Origin: Bacteroidia bacterium
GTDB taxonomy: Bacteria > Bacteroidota > Bacteroidia > UKL13-3
Length of the DNA: 64,000 nt
Assembly: GCA_021740845.1 (NCBI GenBank)
Contig: JAIOYZ010000006.1
Span: 98,950-162,949, forward strand
Direction of reading: 5' to 3'
Shown here: positions 47,117 to 55,551 of the stretch, one piece after another
How positions within the stretch are numbered: position 1 is the stretch's first letter
Layout of the letters: every line of letters begins with the position of its first letter
Translations under genes and position numbers: made by a program
Notes under the pieces: model-generated
Told to the model about the DNA's origin: nothing
The model's input: the letters and a program-made list of their open reading frames with translations, nothing else
Database searches by the model: none

Positions 47117-48424
47117 TTAATTCTTAACAAACTTCTTATATAATTTCTTTCCTCCTTGCTCTATGCAAATCAAATAACAACCCAATTCCAAATCACTGAT
47201 GTCGATAGAATTTTGGTTCAAACCTTCCCTTACAATTTCTCCTTTAATTCCAATAAGTTTTATCTCATAACTACTATAAGAATGAAGTCCTCCAATAGAT
47301 AAAACCGATTGTGCTGGGTTTGGATAAAGAGCAATACTTTCTGGGTTAAATTCTTCTGCTAAAGCGTTGCTTCCACTACAAATAACTTTATTGAGATAAA
47401 ACCAAATTTCATTATTGAAAGTGATAGGCACTTCTCCATTATCTCCAGGCGCCTCCCCTATTCTTACCATTACCAAATTCATAGATGGAACTACATTTAT
47501 TAATTGTCCATTTTTACCCATAGCTGCAAACATATCGGGTGGAGCATTGGGTGCAAGGCTGGTATTAAAAACAATCTGACTCGTAGGTACCATTAACTTG
47601 CCTTTTCCATTCAACCAAGTTAGGTAACCATAGGAAGGATTTAAGTTTTGAGAACTATTGGTCATTTGCCTAAAGTAAGCGGTATCTGTTAAAATTTCGG
47701 TTTGATCCCACTTACCATGATTTAATAATAACAAGCCAAAACGAGCCATGCTTCTGGCATTGCTATAAAGAACATTGTTAAAATCTGGTTGAAGCCAAAT
47801 GCCCAAAATACCTGTTTTGTTTCTAACCTCATTATTAAAAAATTGTTGAAAGGTATTTCCTGTGGCACTCTCAATTACTTTATCCAATAAAGTATAAGGC
47901 GCATTGTGATAAGCCCATCGTGTTCCAGCATCTGATTTGTAAACCAAACACGAATCAAAGGTGCAATCTTTATTTACCCCATAATCATCCAAACCGCTGC
48001 TCATGCTTAATTGGTTCAACACTTTTATTTTCGCTTCTTGTTCGGCCGTTAAGCTTGTCCAGCCTTTTCCTAAATATGTTGAACTGGTATCATGAATATT
48101 AAGCAAGCCTTTTTGTTGTGCAATTCCAACCAAAAAGCTGGTCATTGTTTTTCCTGCCGAAGCCCAATACCAAAAGCTATCTTGGGTAAAAGTTCCAAAA
48201 TACTTTTCAAGAACAATTCTTCCATCCTTTAAAACCAAAAAACCTTTGGTATTTTTATCTTCTAAATAGTTATATAAAGTATCTGTTTTGCTAGCGCACC
48301 ACCCCAATTCCTCTGGAGTTTTACTCTCCCAAGTTTTACCAATTAAAGGTGGAAAATAAAGGGTTTGCCCCATGGAGGCCAAAGAACTAATAATACCAAA
48401 AAGCAGTAAAAAAAATTTCTTCAT
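47117..48424 (-). CDS. Secreted beta-lactamase-fold serine hydrolase with T9SS sorting domain
   Basis: A 435-residue exported protein (signal KKFFLLLFGIISSLASMGQ). The class C beta-lactamase/esterase fold shows the catalytic SxxK (WASAGKTMTSFLVGIAQQKGL, S-A-G-K) and YxN (WAYHNAPYTLLDKV). Substrates in this family range from D-amino peptides to esters, and I cannot choose. From about residue 365 a T9SS type A domain follows (ESIALYPNPAQSVLSIGG through GKKLYKKFVKN), so it is exported to the surface or medium. Monocistronic. A dispersed-repeat copy encodes EGLNQN in the sorting domain (47215-47224). Confidence 0.92.
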   Translation of the reverse strand: MKKFFLLLFGIISSLASMGQTLYFPPLIGKTWESKTPEELGWCASKTDTLYNYLEDKNTKGFLVLKDGRIVLEKYFGTFTQDSFWYWASAGKTMTSFLVGIAQQKGLLNIHDTSSTYLGKGWTSLTAEQEAKIKVLNQLSMSSGLDDYGVNKDCTFDSCLVYKSDAGTRWAYHNAPYTLLDKVIESATGNTFQQFFNNEVRNKTGILGIWLQPDFNNVLYSNARSMARFGLLLLNHGKWDQTEILTDTAYFRQMTNSSQNLNPSYGYLTWLNGKGKLMVPTSQIVFNTSLAPNAPPDMFAAMGKNGQLINVVPSMNLVMVRIGEAPGDNGEVPITFNNEIWFYLNKVICSGSNALAEEFNPESIALYPNPAQSVLSIGGLHSYSSYEIKLIGIKGEIVREGLNQNSIDISDLELGCYLICIEQGGKKLYKKFVKN

Positions 48425-48591
48425 ATAGCAAGTTACTAATTGTCTGACCCAATTTTAGAAAAAAGGTTTAAACAAAAATCAAAAAAGCCAATGGCTAACA
48501 GAAAAAAATGACAAAAGACAAAAAACTAACTCCAAAAGACTGTCTCTAAAAGCCGAATAAATTTGTTGTTAGATTTTTTTATCTTTGGAAG

Positions 48592-48819
48592 ATGCAAGTA
48601 CAAGTAGAAATAGGCTTTGAACAATTAGTAAATATTGTTAAAAAACTTCCAACAAATCAATGGACAAAGCTTAAAGAGGAAGTTGAAAATGAAACTACAA
48701 GTTCTAAAGAAGTTTTTGATATGGAAACATTTCTTCTCACTGCACCAGTTTTTGCAAAAGCACAAATCGAGAAAATTGCCAAAACAAGAAAGGCTATTAA
48801 TCAATGGAGAACAAAGTAG
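48592..48819 (+). CDS. Antitoxin-like protein of a PIN-domain toxin-antitoxin pair
   Basis: A 75-residue acidic/basic helical protein: MQVQVEIGFEQLVNIVKKLPTNQWTKLKEEVE, a motif common in antitoxins paired with PIN toxins in Bacteroidota and cyanobacteria, then a C-terminal helix (FAKAQIEKIAKTRKAINQWRTK). It overlaps the downstream toxin frame by 16 bases, the usual antitoxin-first coupling. A perfect TAnnTTTG element (48580-48587) ends only four bases before the ATG, which would imply a nearly leaderless transcript; no good -33 element at the usual distance was found. The antitoxin frame itself is intact while the toxin is not. Confidence 0.72.
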   Translation: MQVQVEIGFEQLVNIVKKLPTNQWTKLKEEVENETTSSKEVFDMETFLLTAPVFAKAQIEKIAKTRKAINQWRTK

Positions 48820-49193
48820 TATTAGTTGACACCTCTATTCTAATTGACTTTTTTCGCAAAACAAAAAAGGAAAATTCAAAATTGGTTTCCTTGGTTAGGC
48901 AAGGATACTCATTTTATATTTCTACAATTACTGAATATGAAATTTATTAAGGTGCAACAGGTGAGCAGATTGTTTTTTGGAATAATTTATTAAGTAAAAT
49001 TCGTGTTTTGCCTTTTGACCAAATATGTGTAAAATCGGCTGTTGAAATTAATGCCAACTTAAAACGAAAAAGAAAACAAATAGACATTGCCGATTTGTTT
49101 ATTGCAGCAACTTCTATTGCAAATGAACTACCATTGGCTACCCTAAACATTAATCATTTTGAACGCATTGAAGGTTTGCGAATAATTGAATAA
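48804..49193 (+). pseudogene. PIN-domain (VapC-like) toxin interrupted by an in-frame stop
   Basis: Reading from ATG 48804 gives MENKVVLVDTSILIDFFRKTKKENSKLVSLV, then STITEYEIY, then a TAA at 48948-48950 (codon 49). The same frame continues with GATGEQIVFWNNLL through DIADLFIAATSIANELPLATLNINHFERIEGLRIIE to a stop at 49193, 130 codons in all. Aspartates and glutamate expected for the PIN active site are visible on both sides (VDTSILID, TEYE, DIADLFIAAT). A single substitution therefore breaks an otherwise complete gene. Reinitiation at 49008 would give only the C-terminal part. A sequencing error or stop-codon readthrough cannot be excluded. Confidence 0.85.
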
Positions 49194-49532
49194 TGGAGAA
49201 AAATTAGGTGCATCTCGTAGGACACATCCAAACAACAAATTGGGATTCTCTCCATTACCTTCGAACTCCATTCGGTTCAAACAGAAAAAAGCCAGATGCT
49301 AAAGGCCAACAGCTAACAAAAGCCTTCTCAAAAAACTTACTTCGGTTCAAACAGAAAAAAGCCAGAGGCTAGCAGCTAGTAGCCAAAAGCCTTCCCCAAA
49401 ATCTTCCTTCGGTTCAAACCTAAAATAGTTGAAAACTTTTTAAAGCCCTTATTCCATTGATAGAAATTGGGGATTTTTCAACATGGACCAATTGTTTTTT
49501 GAGGATAGCTTACATTCGCTTTCAGTAAAAAA
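49194..49532. other. Repeat-bearing gap between the broken toxin and dnaE
   Basis: 339 bases. It contains two and a half copies of a tandem repeat (49271-49420) built around the dispersed motif and followed by AT-rich DNA leading to dnaE. No credible ORF was found. Confidence 0.75.
49271..49420 (+). repeat. Tandem repeat of about 70 bp ending in dispersed-motif copies
   Basis: The string TTCGGTTCAAAC starts at 49271, 49341 and 49408 (periods 70 and 67). After the first two it continues AGAAAAAAGCCAGA and then GCT-rich sequence with GCTAACAG/GCTAGCAG. The third copy is the exact decamer GGTTCAAACC at 49411-49420. A related GCCAATGGCTAACAG stretch lies near 48489. Confidence 0.82.
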
Positions 49533-52500
49533 ATGAAGTTCTCTCACCTACACGTACATACCCAATTCTCTTTATTGGATGGAGCCGCTGATATTGGCAA
49601 ATTATACAAGAAAGCCATTGGAGATAATATGCCTGCCTTGGCTATTACCGACCATGGGAATATGTTTGGAGCTTTTGAATTTGTGGCAGAGGCTTACAAA
49701 CACAAAAATCCAGATGGTTCTTTAAAAGTTAAACCCATTGTTGGTTGCGAATTTTATGTGGTAACAGATCATACAAAACGCTCTTTTACCAAAGAAGATA
49801 AAGATATTCGCTACCATCAATTGATGTTGGCCAAAAATGAAGAAGGCTATAAAAACCTAATAAAACTTTGCTCTCTTGGTTATATGGAGGGCATGTATGG
49901 CAAATACCCGCGTATTGATAAAGAACTTATTTTAAAATACCACAAAGGTCTCATTGCAACTACATGCTGCTTGGGGGCCTCGGTACCAAAAGCAATTCTA
50001 AAAAAAGGTGAAGAGGCTGGTGAAATAGAATTTAAATGGTGGCTAGATTTATTTGGTGAAGACTACTACATTGAACTTCAACGCCACGATATTCCTGATC
50101 AAAATAAAGTAAACGAAGTACTCATTCGTTTTGCTCAAAAATACAATGTACCCATTATTGCTTCCAACGATTCTCATTATGTAGATCAGAAAGATGCCAA
50201 TGCACATGATATTTTACTGTGTATCAATACGGGTGAAAAACAAAGCACACCGACTGTTAAGGATTTTGATGACGATGTAAGTATAAAAGGAAAAAGGTTT
50301 GCGTTTTATAACGACCAGTTTTTCTTTAAAACTACCGAACAGATGTCGGAGAAGTTTAGCGATATTCCTGAAGCCATTGACAATACCAATATGGTTATCG
50401 ATAAAATCCAAACACTGGATTTGAAACGAGATATCTTATTGCCGAATTACGAAATTCCAATTGGCTATGCTACCCAAGATGATTTCTTGCACCACCTAAC
50501 TTATTCGGGCGCAAAAGAAAGATATAAAGACATTACACCTGAAGTAGAAGAACGCTTAAATTTTGAATTGCATACCATCAGAACCATGGGGTTTGCTGGT
50601 TATTTCTTAATTGTGGCCGACTTTATTAAAGCAGGTAGAGATTTGGGCGTATTTGTTGGTCCGGGGCGTGGTTCTGCTGCGGGCTCTGCAGTTGCGTATT
50701 GCATAGGAATTACCAATATTGATCCAATCAAATACGATTTACTTTTTGAACGTTTCCTAAATCCAGATCGTAAATCAATGCCCGATATTGATACTGACTT
50801 TGACGATGCTGGAAGACAAAAAGTAATTGATTATGTAGTAAAAAAATATGGCAGAAACCAAGTTGCACAAATTGTAACTTATGGCACCATGGCGGCCAAA
50901 ATGAGTATCAAGGATGTAGCGCGTGTATTGGATTTGCCATTGCAAGAAGCAAATGCTTTGGTAAAATTGGTTCCCGATAAACCAGGTATTGATTTGGGTC
51001 GTTTATTAAATGCTCCAATTGATGGAAGCAAAAGCTTAAAAGAAAAAGAAGGACTGCAATCTGAGGAAATTGACAATGTTAAAAAACTTAGAGAATTGTA
51101 TGCAGGGTCTGATTTAGTTTCAAGGGTTTTAAAAGAGGCAGAAATACTAGAAGGCTCTGTGCGCGGAACAGGTGTTCATGCTGCAGGTATCATCATTGCT
51201 CCAACCGATTTAACAGATTTAATTCCTGTTGCAGTTGCCAAAGATTCAGATTTATTGGTGACCCAATTTCAGGGAAAAGTTATTGAAGATGCGGGTGTAA
51301 TTAAGATGGACTTCTTGGGTTTAAAAAACTTAACCATTTTAAAAGATGCCATGGCTTTGATAAAACAAAATCATGGTATTGATATTGTTTTAGAAGACAT
51401 TCCTCTGGATGATGTAAAAACTTACGAGCTTTATCAACGTGGCGAAACCAATGGTACTTTTCAGTTTGAAAGTGCTGGGATGCAAAAGCATTTAAAAGAC
51501 CTTAAGCCAGACAAATTTGATGATTTAATTGCTATGAATGCCTTGTACAGACCAGGGCCAATTCAATACATTCCAAATTTCATTGCTCGTAAACATGGGC
51601 GGGAAGCCATTTCCTACGACTTAGAGGAAATGAAAGAATACCTTGAACCTACTTATGGTATTACAGTTTACCAAGAGCAGGTGATGTTGCTTTCCCAAAA
51701 AATTGCCGATTTTACAAAAGGAGATGCCGATACCTTGCGAAAAGCAATGGGTAAAAAAGATAGGTATACCCTCGATAAAATGAAGGGTAAATTTATGGAA
51801 GGTGCCAGCGCCAAAGGTTTTAAATCGGAAACCCTAGAGAAAATTTGGACAGACTGGGAAGCTTTTGCTCAATACGCTTTTAATAAATCTCACTCCACTT
51901 GTTATGCTTATGTGGCATTTCATACAGCTTACCTAAAAGCCCATTATCCTGCCGAGTATATGTCGGCAGTACTTACAACCAACTTAGGTAATATCGAAAA
52001 AGTTTCATTCTTTATGGAAGAATGCAGAAGAATGGGAGTTCCAGTTTTAGGTCCGGATGTAAACGAATCTTTTGCTTCCTTTTCTGTAAATAAATCTGGT
52101 AAAATACGTTTCGGTTTGAACGCAATAAAAGGCGTTGGAGAAGCTGCCGTTGAAGCCATAATACAAGAACGAGAAAATGGTCCTTTCAAAAGCATTTTTG
52201 ATTTAACAAAAAGAGTAAACCTGAGAGCAGTAAACAAAAAAACAATAGAGGCCTTAGCTCTTGCAGGCGGTTTTGATTGCTTCGAAAACATTACTCGCTC
52301 GCAATATTTTGCCAATGGCACAGATGATATCAATTGCATCGAAAAAGCAATTCGTTATGGAAACTCGGTTCAGCAAAATGCTGCCAGCAACGAATTGAGT
52401 TTATTTGGTGCCGTAAGTGGTGTAATTTTGCCAGAACCTCCAATGCCTTTTGCAGAACCTTGGAGCTTAATGCAACAATTAAATTCGGAAAAGGAAATTG

Positions 52501-53108
52501 TAGGCATGTACCTTTCGGGTCATCCTTTAGATCCTTATAAAATGGAAATTGATAAGTTAACCACTCACAAATTGGGCGAATTATCAGACTTGGCTCCATT
52601 AAAAGGCAGAGAGGTGAAAATTGCGGGAATTGTAACCGCCGCAGATCATAGAGTTACCAAAAATGGCAAAAACTATGGCAGTATGACCATAGAAGATTAT
52701 TCAGGAAATTTTCAAATGGTCTTGTTTCAGGATACCTATATCAACCATAGAAGATACATGGAAGTTGGCTATTTTATATACATAAAAGGCAGGGTAGAAA
52801 ATAGATGGCAGCGCGAAAACGATTTTGAAATAAAGGTTTTGGGAATTGAAATGTTAAATGAAGTTCGCGATAAATACTTTAATAAAATCACCATTCAATT
52901 AGGATTAGAAAAGGTGAATCAAGAAATGCTAGGATACTTTCAAACCCTTTCTAAACAACATCCTGGCAATTGTTTCCTAAATTTTGATATCGTAGATCAC
53001 CAAGACAATTCCTCCATCCGGATGATTTCAACCAAAGTAAAATTTAGTCCGCAAAACGAAATTTTAAATCACCTTGAAGATTTAGGTTTAAATTACCGAT
53101 TAAATTAA
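49533..53108 (+). CDS. dnaE: DNA polymerase III alpha subunit
   Basis: Replicative polymerase, 1191 residues. It begins with the PHP domain (FSHLHVHTQFSLLDGA, metal-ligand histidines) and continues through the palm: GPGRGSAAGSAVAYCIGITNIDPIKYDLLFERFLNPDRKSMPDIDTDFDD near residues 390-422 holds two catalytic aspartates. Then follow fingers, the helix-hairpin-helix region (FGLNAIKGVGEAAVEAII) and the OB-fold (REVKIAGIVTAADHRVTKNGKNYGSMTIEDYSG). This is the DnaE1 type without an exonuclease domain. It stands alone and is followed by trxA. A near-variant of the dispersed motif encodes FGLNA (around 52113). Confidence 0.97.
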   Translation: MKFSHLHVHTQFSLLDGAADIGKLYKKAIGDNMPALAITDHGNMFGAFEFVAEAYKHKNPDGSLKVKPIVGCEFYVVTDHTKRSFTKEDKDIRYHQLMLAKNEEGYKNLIKLCSLGYMEGMYGKYPRIDKELILKYHKGLIATTCCLGASVPKAILKKGEEAGEIEFKWWLDLFGEDYYIELQRHDIPDQNKVNEVLIRFAQKYNVPIIASNDSHYVDQKDANAHDILLCINTGEKQSTPTVKDFDDDVSIKGKRFAFYNDQFFFKTTEQMSEKFSDIPEAIDNTNMVIDKIQTLDLKRDILLPNYEIPIGYATQDDFLHHLTYSGAKERYKDITPEVEERLNFELHTIRTMGFAGYFLIVADFIKAGRDLGVFVGPGRGSAAGSAVAYCIGITNIDPIKYDLLFERFLNPDRKSMPDIDTDFDDAGRQKVIDYVVKKYGRNQVAQIVTYGTMAAKMSIKDVARVLDLPLQEANALVKLVPDKPGIDLGRLLNAPIDGSKSLKEKEGLQSEEIDNVKKLRELYAGSDLVSRVLKEAEILEGSVRGTGVHAAGIIIAPTDLTDLIPVAVAKDSDLLVTQFQGKVIEDAGVIKMDFLGLKNLTILKDAMALIKQNHGIDIVLEDIPLDDVKTYELYQRGETNGTFQFESAGMQKHLKDLKPDKFDDLIAMNALYRPGPIQYIPNFIARKHGREAISYDLEEMKEYLEPTYGITVYQEQVMLLSQKIADFTKGDADTLRKAMGKKDRYTLDKMKGKFMEGASAKGFKSETLEKIWTDWEAFAQYAFNKSHSTCYAYVAFHTAYLKAHYPAEYMSAVLTTNLGNIEKVSFFMEECRRMGVPVLGPDVNESFASFSVNKSGKIRFGLNAIKGVGEAAVEAIIQERENGPFKSIFDLTKRVNLRAVNKKTIEALALAGGFDCFENITRSQYFANGTDDINCIEKAIRYGNSVQQNAASNELSLFGAVSGVILPEPPMPFAEPWSLMQQLNSEKEIVGMYLSGHPLDPYKMEIDKLTTHKLGELSDLAPLKGREVKIAGIVTAADHRVTKNGKNYGSMTIEDYSGNFQMVLFQDTYINHRRYMEVGYFIYIKGRVENRWQRENDFEIKVLGIEMLNEVRDKYFNKITIQLGLEKVNQEMLGYFQTLSKQHPGNCFLNFDIVDHQDNSSIRMISTKVKFSPQNEILNHLEDLGLNYRLN

Positions 53109-53180
53109 ACCCTGACAAAATGTTGCATTTTTGTTGGTGGCACCTAACTTGCAAATTAAAAAATCAATTATATTTAAAAT

Positions 53181-53501
53181 ATGGCAATAGAATTAACAGA
53201 TAGCAACTTCGAGGAAGTGGTGCTAAAATCAGACAAACCAGTATTGGTAGATTTTTGGGCAGAATGGTGTGGCCCTTGCCGCATGGTTGGTCCAGTTGTA
53301 GAAGAATTATCTAAAGAGTACGAAGGCAAAGCTGTAATCGGAAAATTAGATGTAGATAATAATCCAAGAGTAGCTACAGAATTTGGCATTATGAGTATTC
53401 CAGCTTTGTTATTCTTTAAAGATGGTAAAGTTGTAGACAAACAAGTAGGTGCAGTTCCAAAACATGTTTTGGCTAATAAATTAAATGCCCAATTGGCATA
53501 A
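53181..53501 (+). CDS. trxA: Thioredoxin
   Basis: A cytoplasmic disulfide reductase of 106 residues with an intact active site WAEWCGPCRM (Cys30 and Cys33), the buried aspartate (VDFW) and the cis-proline MSIPALLFF. Length and motifs are textbook. It lies 72 bases after dnaE and ends in a strong terminator, so it is probably a separate transcript. Confidence 0.97.
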   Translation: MAIELTDSNFEEVVLKSDKPVLVDFWAEWCGPCRMVGPVVEELSKEYEGKAVIGKLDVDNNPRVATEFGIMSIPALLFFKDGKVVDKQVGAVPKHVLANKLNAQLA

Positions 53502-53527
53502 TATTTAAGATAAAATTCTTATTTTGC

Positions 53528-53563
53528 AACAGTCGGTTCAGCCTTGAACCGACTGTTTTTTTT
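53528..53563 (+). terminator. Rho-independent terminator after trxA
   Basis: A 13-bp stem, AACAGTCGGTTCA with TGAACCGACTGTT, and loop GCCT, followed by Ts. Each arm carries the CGGTTCA/TGAACCG half of the dispersed motif. Confidence 0.93.
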
Positions 53564-53567
53564 GTTT

Positions 53568-54473
53568 ATGGCATACCAAATTACAGAGAGCGATTTACTT
53601 CAAATATCCAATCTAGAGTTATTGGCAAGACAAGTTGTGGAAGGCTTTTTAACCGGCTTGCATAAAAGTCCATACCACGGTTTTTCCGTAGAATTTGCAG
53701 AACATAGGCAGTACAATTCTGGAGAAAGCACCAGAAATATAGATTGGAAATTATTTGCCCGTACCGACAAATTATTTGTTAAGCGCTTTGAAGAAGAAAC
53801 CAATTTGCGCTGTCAAATTGTAATCGATACTTCAAGTTCAATGTATTTCCCTAACGAAGGATTAAACAAGATTCGGTTTAGTGTTATTGCGGCAGCGTCG
53901 TTAATTCAGTTGATGAAAAAACAACGCGATGCTTCAGGCATATCTTTATTTAATGAAGAGCTATGGTTTCACTCTCCATCTAAATTGGGTTTAACCCACC
54001 AAAAATTATTGTTTTCAAAATTGCAATCTTGTTTGTCTGAACCAATTCAAGGCAAGCGAAGTGAGATTAGTAAAACACTACATACGCTAGCAGAAGGATT
54101 ACACAAACGCTCTTTTGTAATCATTTTTAGCGATATGTTTCAAAGTGGTTCTGAGGATATTTTTTCTGCCTTGCAACATTTAAGATACAATAACCATGAG
54201 GTTATTTTATTTGATGTGCACGACAAAAAATCAGAGCACGATTTTGATTTTGGTCACCGCCCATATATTTTTAAAGACAGCGAAACAGGCGAGGAATTAA
54301 AACTACATCCCAATGCAGTTAAGGAGAAATACCTCCAAAATTACAACGCACACAAAGAGAACTTAAAACTCAAATGCCTGCAATACAAAATTGATTATAA
54401 CGAAGCACTTGTAGAAAATGATTTCAACCAAGTATTGATGCCATTTATCAAGAAAAAGAAAAACGATAAATAG
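53568..54473 (+). CDS. DUF58-domain (von Willebrand A-like) protein
   Basis: A 301-residue protein. I start at 53568, because the earlier ATG (53544) lies inside the trxA terminator stem. It has the DUF58 opening LELLARQVVEGFLTGLHKSPYHGFSVEFAEHRQYNSGESTRNIDWKLFARTDKLFVKRFEEETNLRC and the vWA-like metal site IVIDTSSSM, then FVIIFSDMF. DUF58 proteins normally work with a MoxR AAA ATPase in protein maturation or cell-envelope stress, but no MoxR gene is in this window. No membrane segment is visible. Confidence 0.92.
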   Translation: MAYQITESDLLQISNLELLARQVVEGFLTGLHKSPYHGFSVEFAEHRQYNSGESTRNIDWKLFARTDKLFVKRFEEETNLRCQIVIDTSSSMYFPNEGLNKIRFSVIAAASLIQLMKKQRDASGISLFNEELWFHSPSKLGLTHQKLLFSKLQSCLSEPIQGKRSEISKTLHTLAEGLHKRSFVIIFSDMFQSGSEDIFSALQHLRYNNHEVILFDVHDKKSEHDFDFGHRPYIFKDSETGEELKLHPNAVKEKYLQNYNAHKENLKLKCLQYKIDYNEALVENDFNQVLMPFIKKKKNDK

Positions 54474-54518
54474 CTCTCCTCACCCATTATTTTCTATTCT
54501 GGCAATTATTTTTATTTC

Positions 54519-54528
54519 GGTTTGAACC
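54519..54528 (+). repeat. Dispersed repeat GGTTTGAACC, intergenic copy
   Basis: Copy in the extended form TTTCGGTTTGAACCAAAA in the gap between the DUF58 gene and a lipoprotein gene. Confidence 0.85.
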
Positions 54529-54695
54529 AAAATGAGTTTGAGAAATAATTAAATAATAATGAGGATGCCTTCTGATTTACCTTAAAATAAAAAATTCAAC
54601 AGGCTAGGTAAAAATACGTAAGTAGCTGAAAAAAAAAGTTTTACACTATTATATTATGTTTATTTTCTAAATTCGGATAACAAATAAAATATACT

Positions 54696-55421
54696 ATGAA
54701 AAATTTTAAAACTATTTCCCTACTAATTTTAGTGTTAGCAATTACAGTTACAGCTTGTAAAAAAGAGGAAAAAGAATCCAATTCAAATTTGCCGATAACT
54801 CCAAAATGTCTAGTAAAATCCATTAGTACATCAACTGGAATTTTGCGCGATTATGTCTATGACAATGCTAACAATTTTCTTTCATTAACAATAAAAAATG
54901 GGAGTTCAGAATTTACTTACAATTATACCTACTTAAATAATAGCGTTAAAATTGGCAACAACGAAACCTACCATTTAAACTCATTTGGTTTAGCAGAAAG
55001 TAGTGACCATATTGTTCCTGATGGAGAAATGCATTTTATTTACCAATACGACAATCAAAATCAAATTATTTCGGCCATTGGAAATGGAGTAGGAAATGGG
55101 AAACCATCAACTTTAAAAAGTTTTTACGAATATTCAAATGGGAATATGGTAAAATCGACAACGGAGTCTAGCACCTCAACATTTGGGGTACGTACTTTTG
55201 AATATTATTTGGACAAATTAAATCCATTCAAAAAAACTTTGGAAAGAAAAACTTTTAAGAATGCCAATACAAATTTGGTGAAAGCAGAATATTTAGATGG
55301 TAAATTAAGTGTAACTTATTCGTATGAATTTGATGAAAAAGGAAATGTAACTAAGAAAACTGAAACATATTCAAAAGGTGAGGAATTTTTTGAAACGTAT
55401 ACTTGGGATTGCCCTAATTAA
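54696..55421 (+). CDS. Lipoprotein with YD/RHS-like repeat pattern
   Basis: A 241-residue lipoprotein (LILVLAITVTAC, cysteine at residue 21, followed by the acidic/basic KKEEKE linker). The remainder is beta-rich with recurring short strands such as YVYDNANNFLSLTIKNG, FIYQYDNQNQIISAIGNG, YEYSNGNMVKSTTES and YSYEFDEKGNVTKKTET. These resemble YD-repeat proteins of Bacteroidota (DUF4595-like). The role is unknown; probably periplasmic or on the cell surface. A terminator follows. Confidence 0.8.
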   Translation: MKNFKTISLLILVLAITVTACKKEEKESNSNLPITPKCLVKSISTSTGILRDYVYDNANNFLSLTIKNGSSEFTYNYTYLNNSVKIGNNETYHLNSFGLAESSDHIVPDGEMHFIYQYDNQNQIISAIGNGVGNGKPSTLKSFYEYSNGNMVKSTTESSTSTFGVRTFEYYLDKLNPFKKTLERKTFKNANTNLVKAEYLDGKLSVTYSYEFDEKGNVTKKTETYSKGEEFFETYTWDCPN

Positions 55422-55439
55422 GGAGAACTCTTTTTAAAA

Positions 55440-55474
55440 AGAAAAGGACGCCAAATCGGTGTCCTTTTCTTTTT
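55440..55474 (+). terminator. Rho-independent terminator after the YD-like lipoprotein
   Basis: A 13-bp stem (AGAAAAGGACGCC with GGTGTCCTTTTCT, one G-T pair), a five-base loop and four Ts. Because the A-rich left arm would give Ts on the minus strand, it could also serve the convergent gene. Confidence 0.85.
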
Positions 55475-55506
55475 AATAAAGGATAAAATCAAGCTTATAA
55501 ATTTTC

Positions 55507-55516
55507 GGTTTGAACC
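55507..55516 (+). repeat. Dispersed repeat GGTTTGAACC, intergenic copy
   Basis: Extended form TTTCGGTTTGAACCAAAC in the convergent gap before the transglutaminase-like gene. Confidence 0.85.
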
Positions 55517-55551
55517 AAACTTATTTTCGATAATTTAATAGGCAATCTTCC

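Noticed and set aside
49271..49420. CRISPR array
   Set aside because: Repeats recur at 70 and 67 bases, but the spacers are themselves similar and there are no cas genes. It is a simple tandem repeat.
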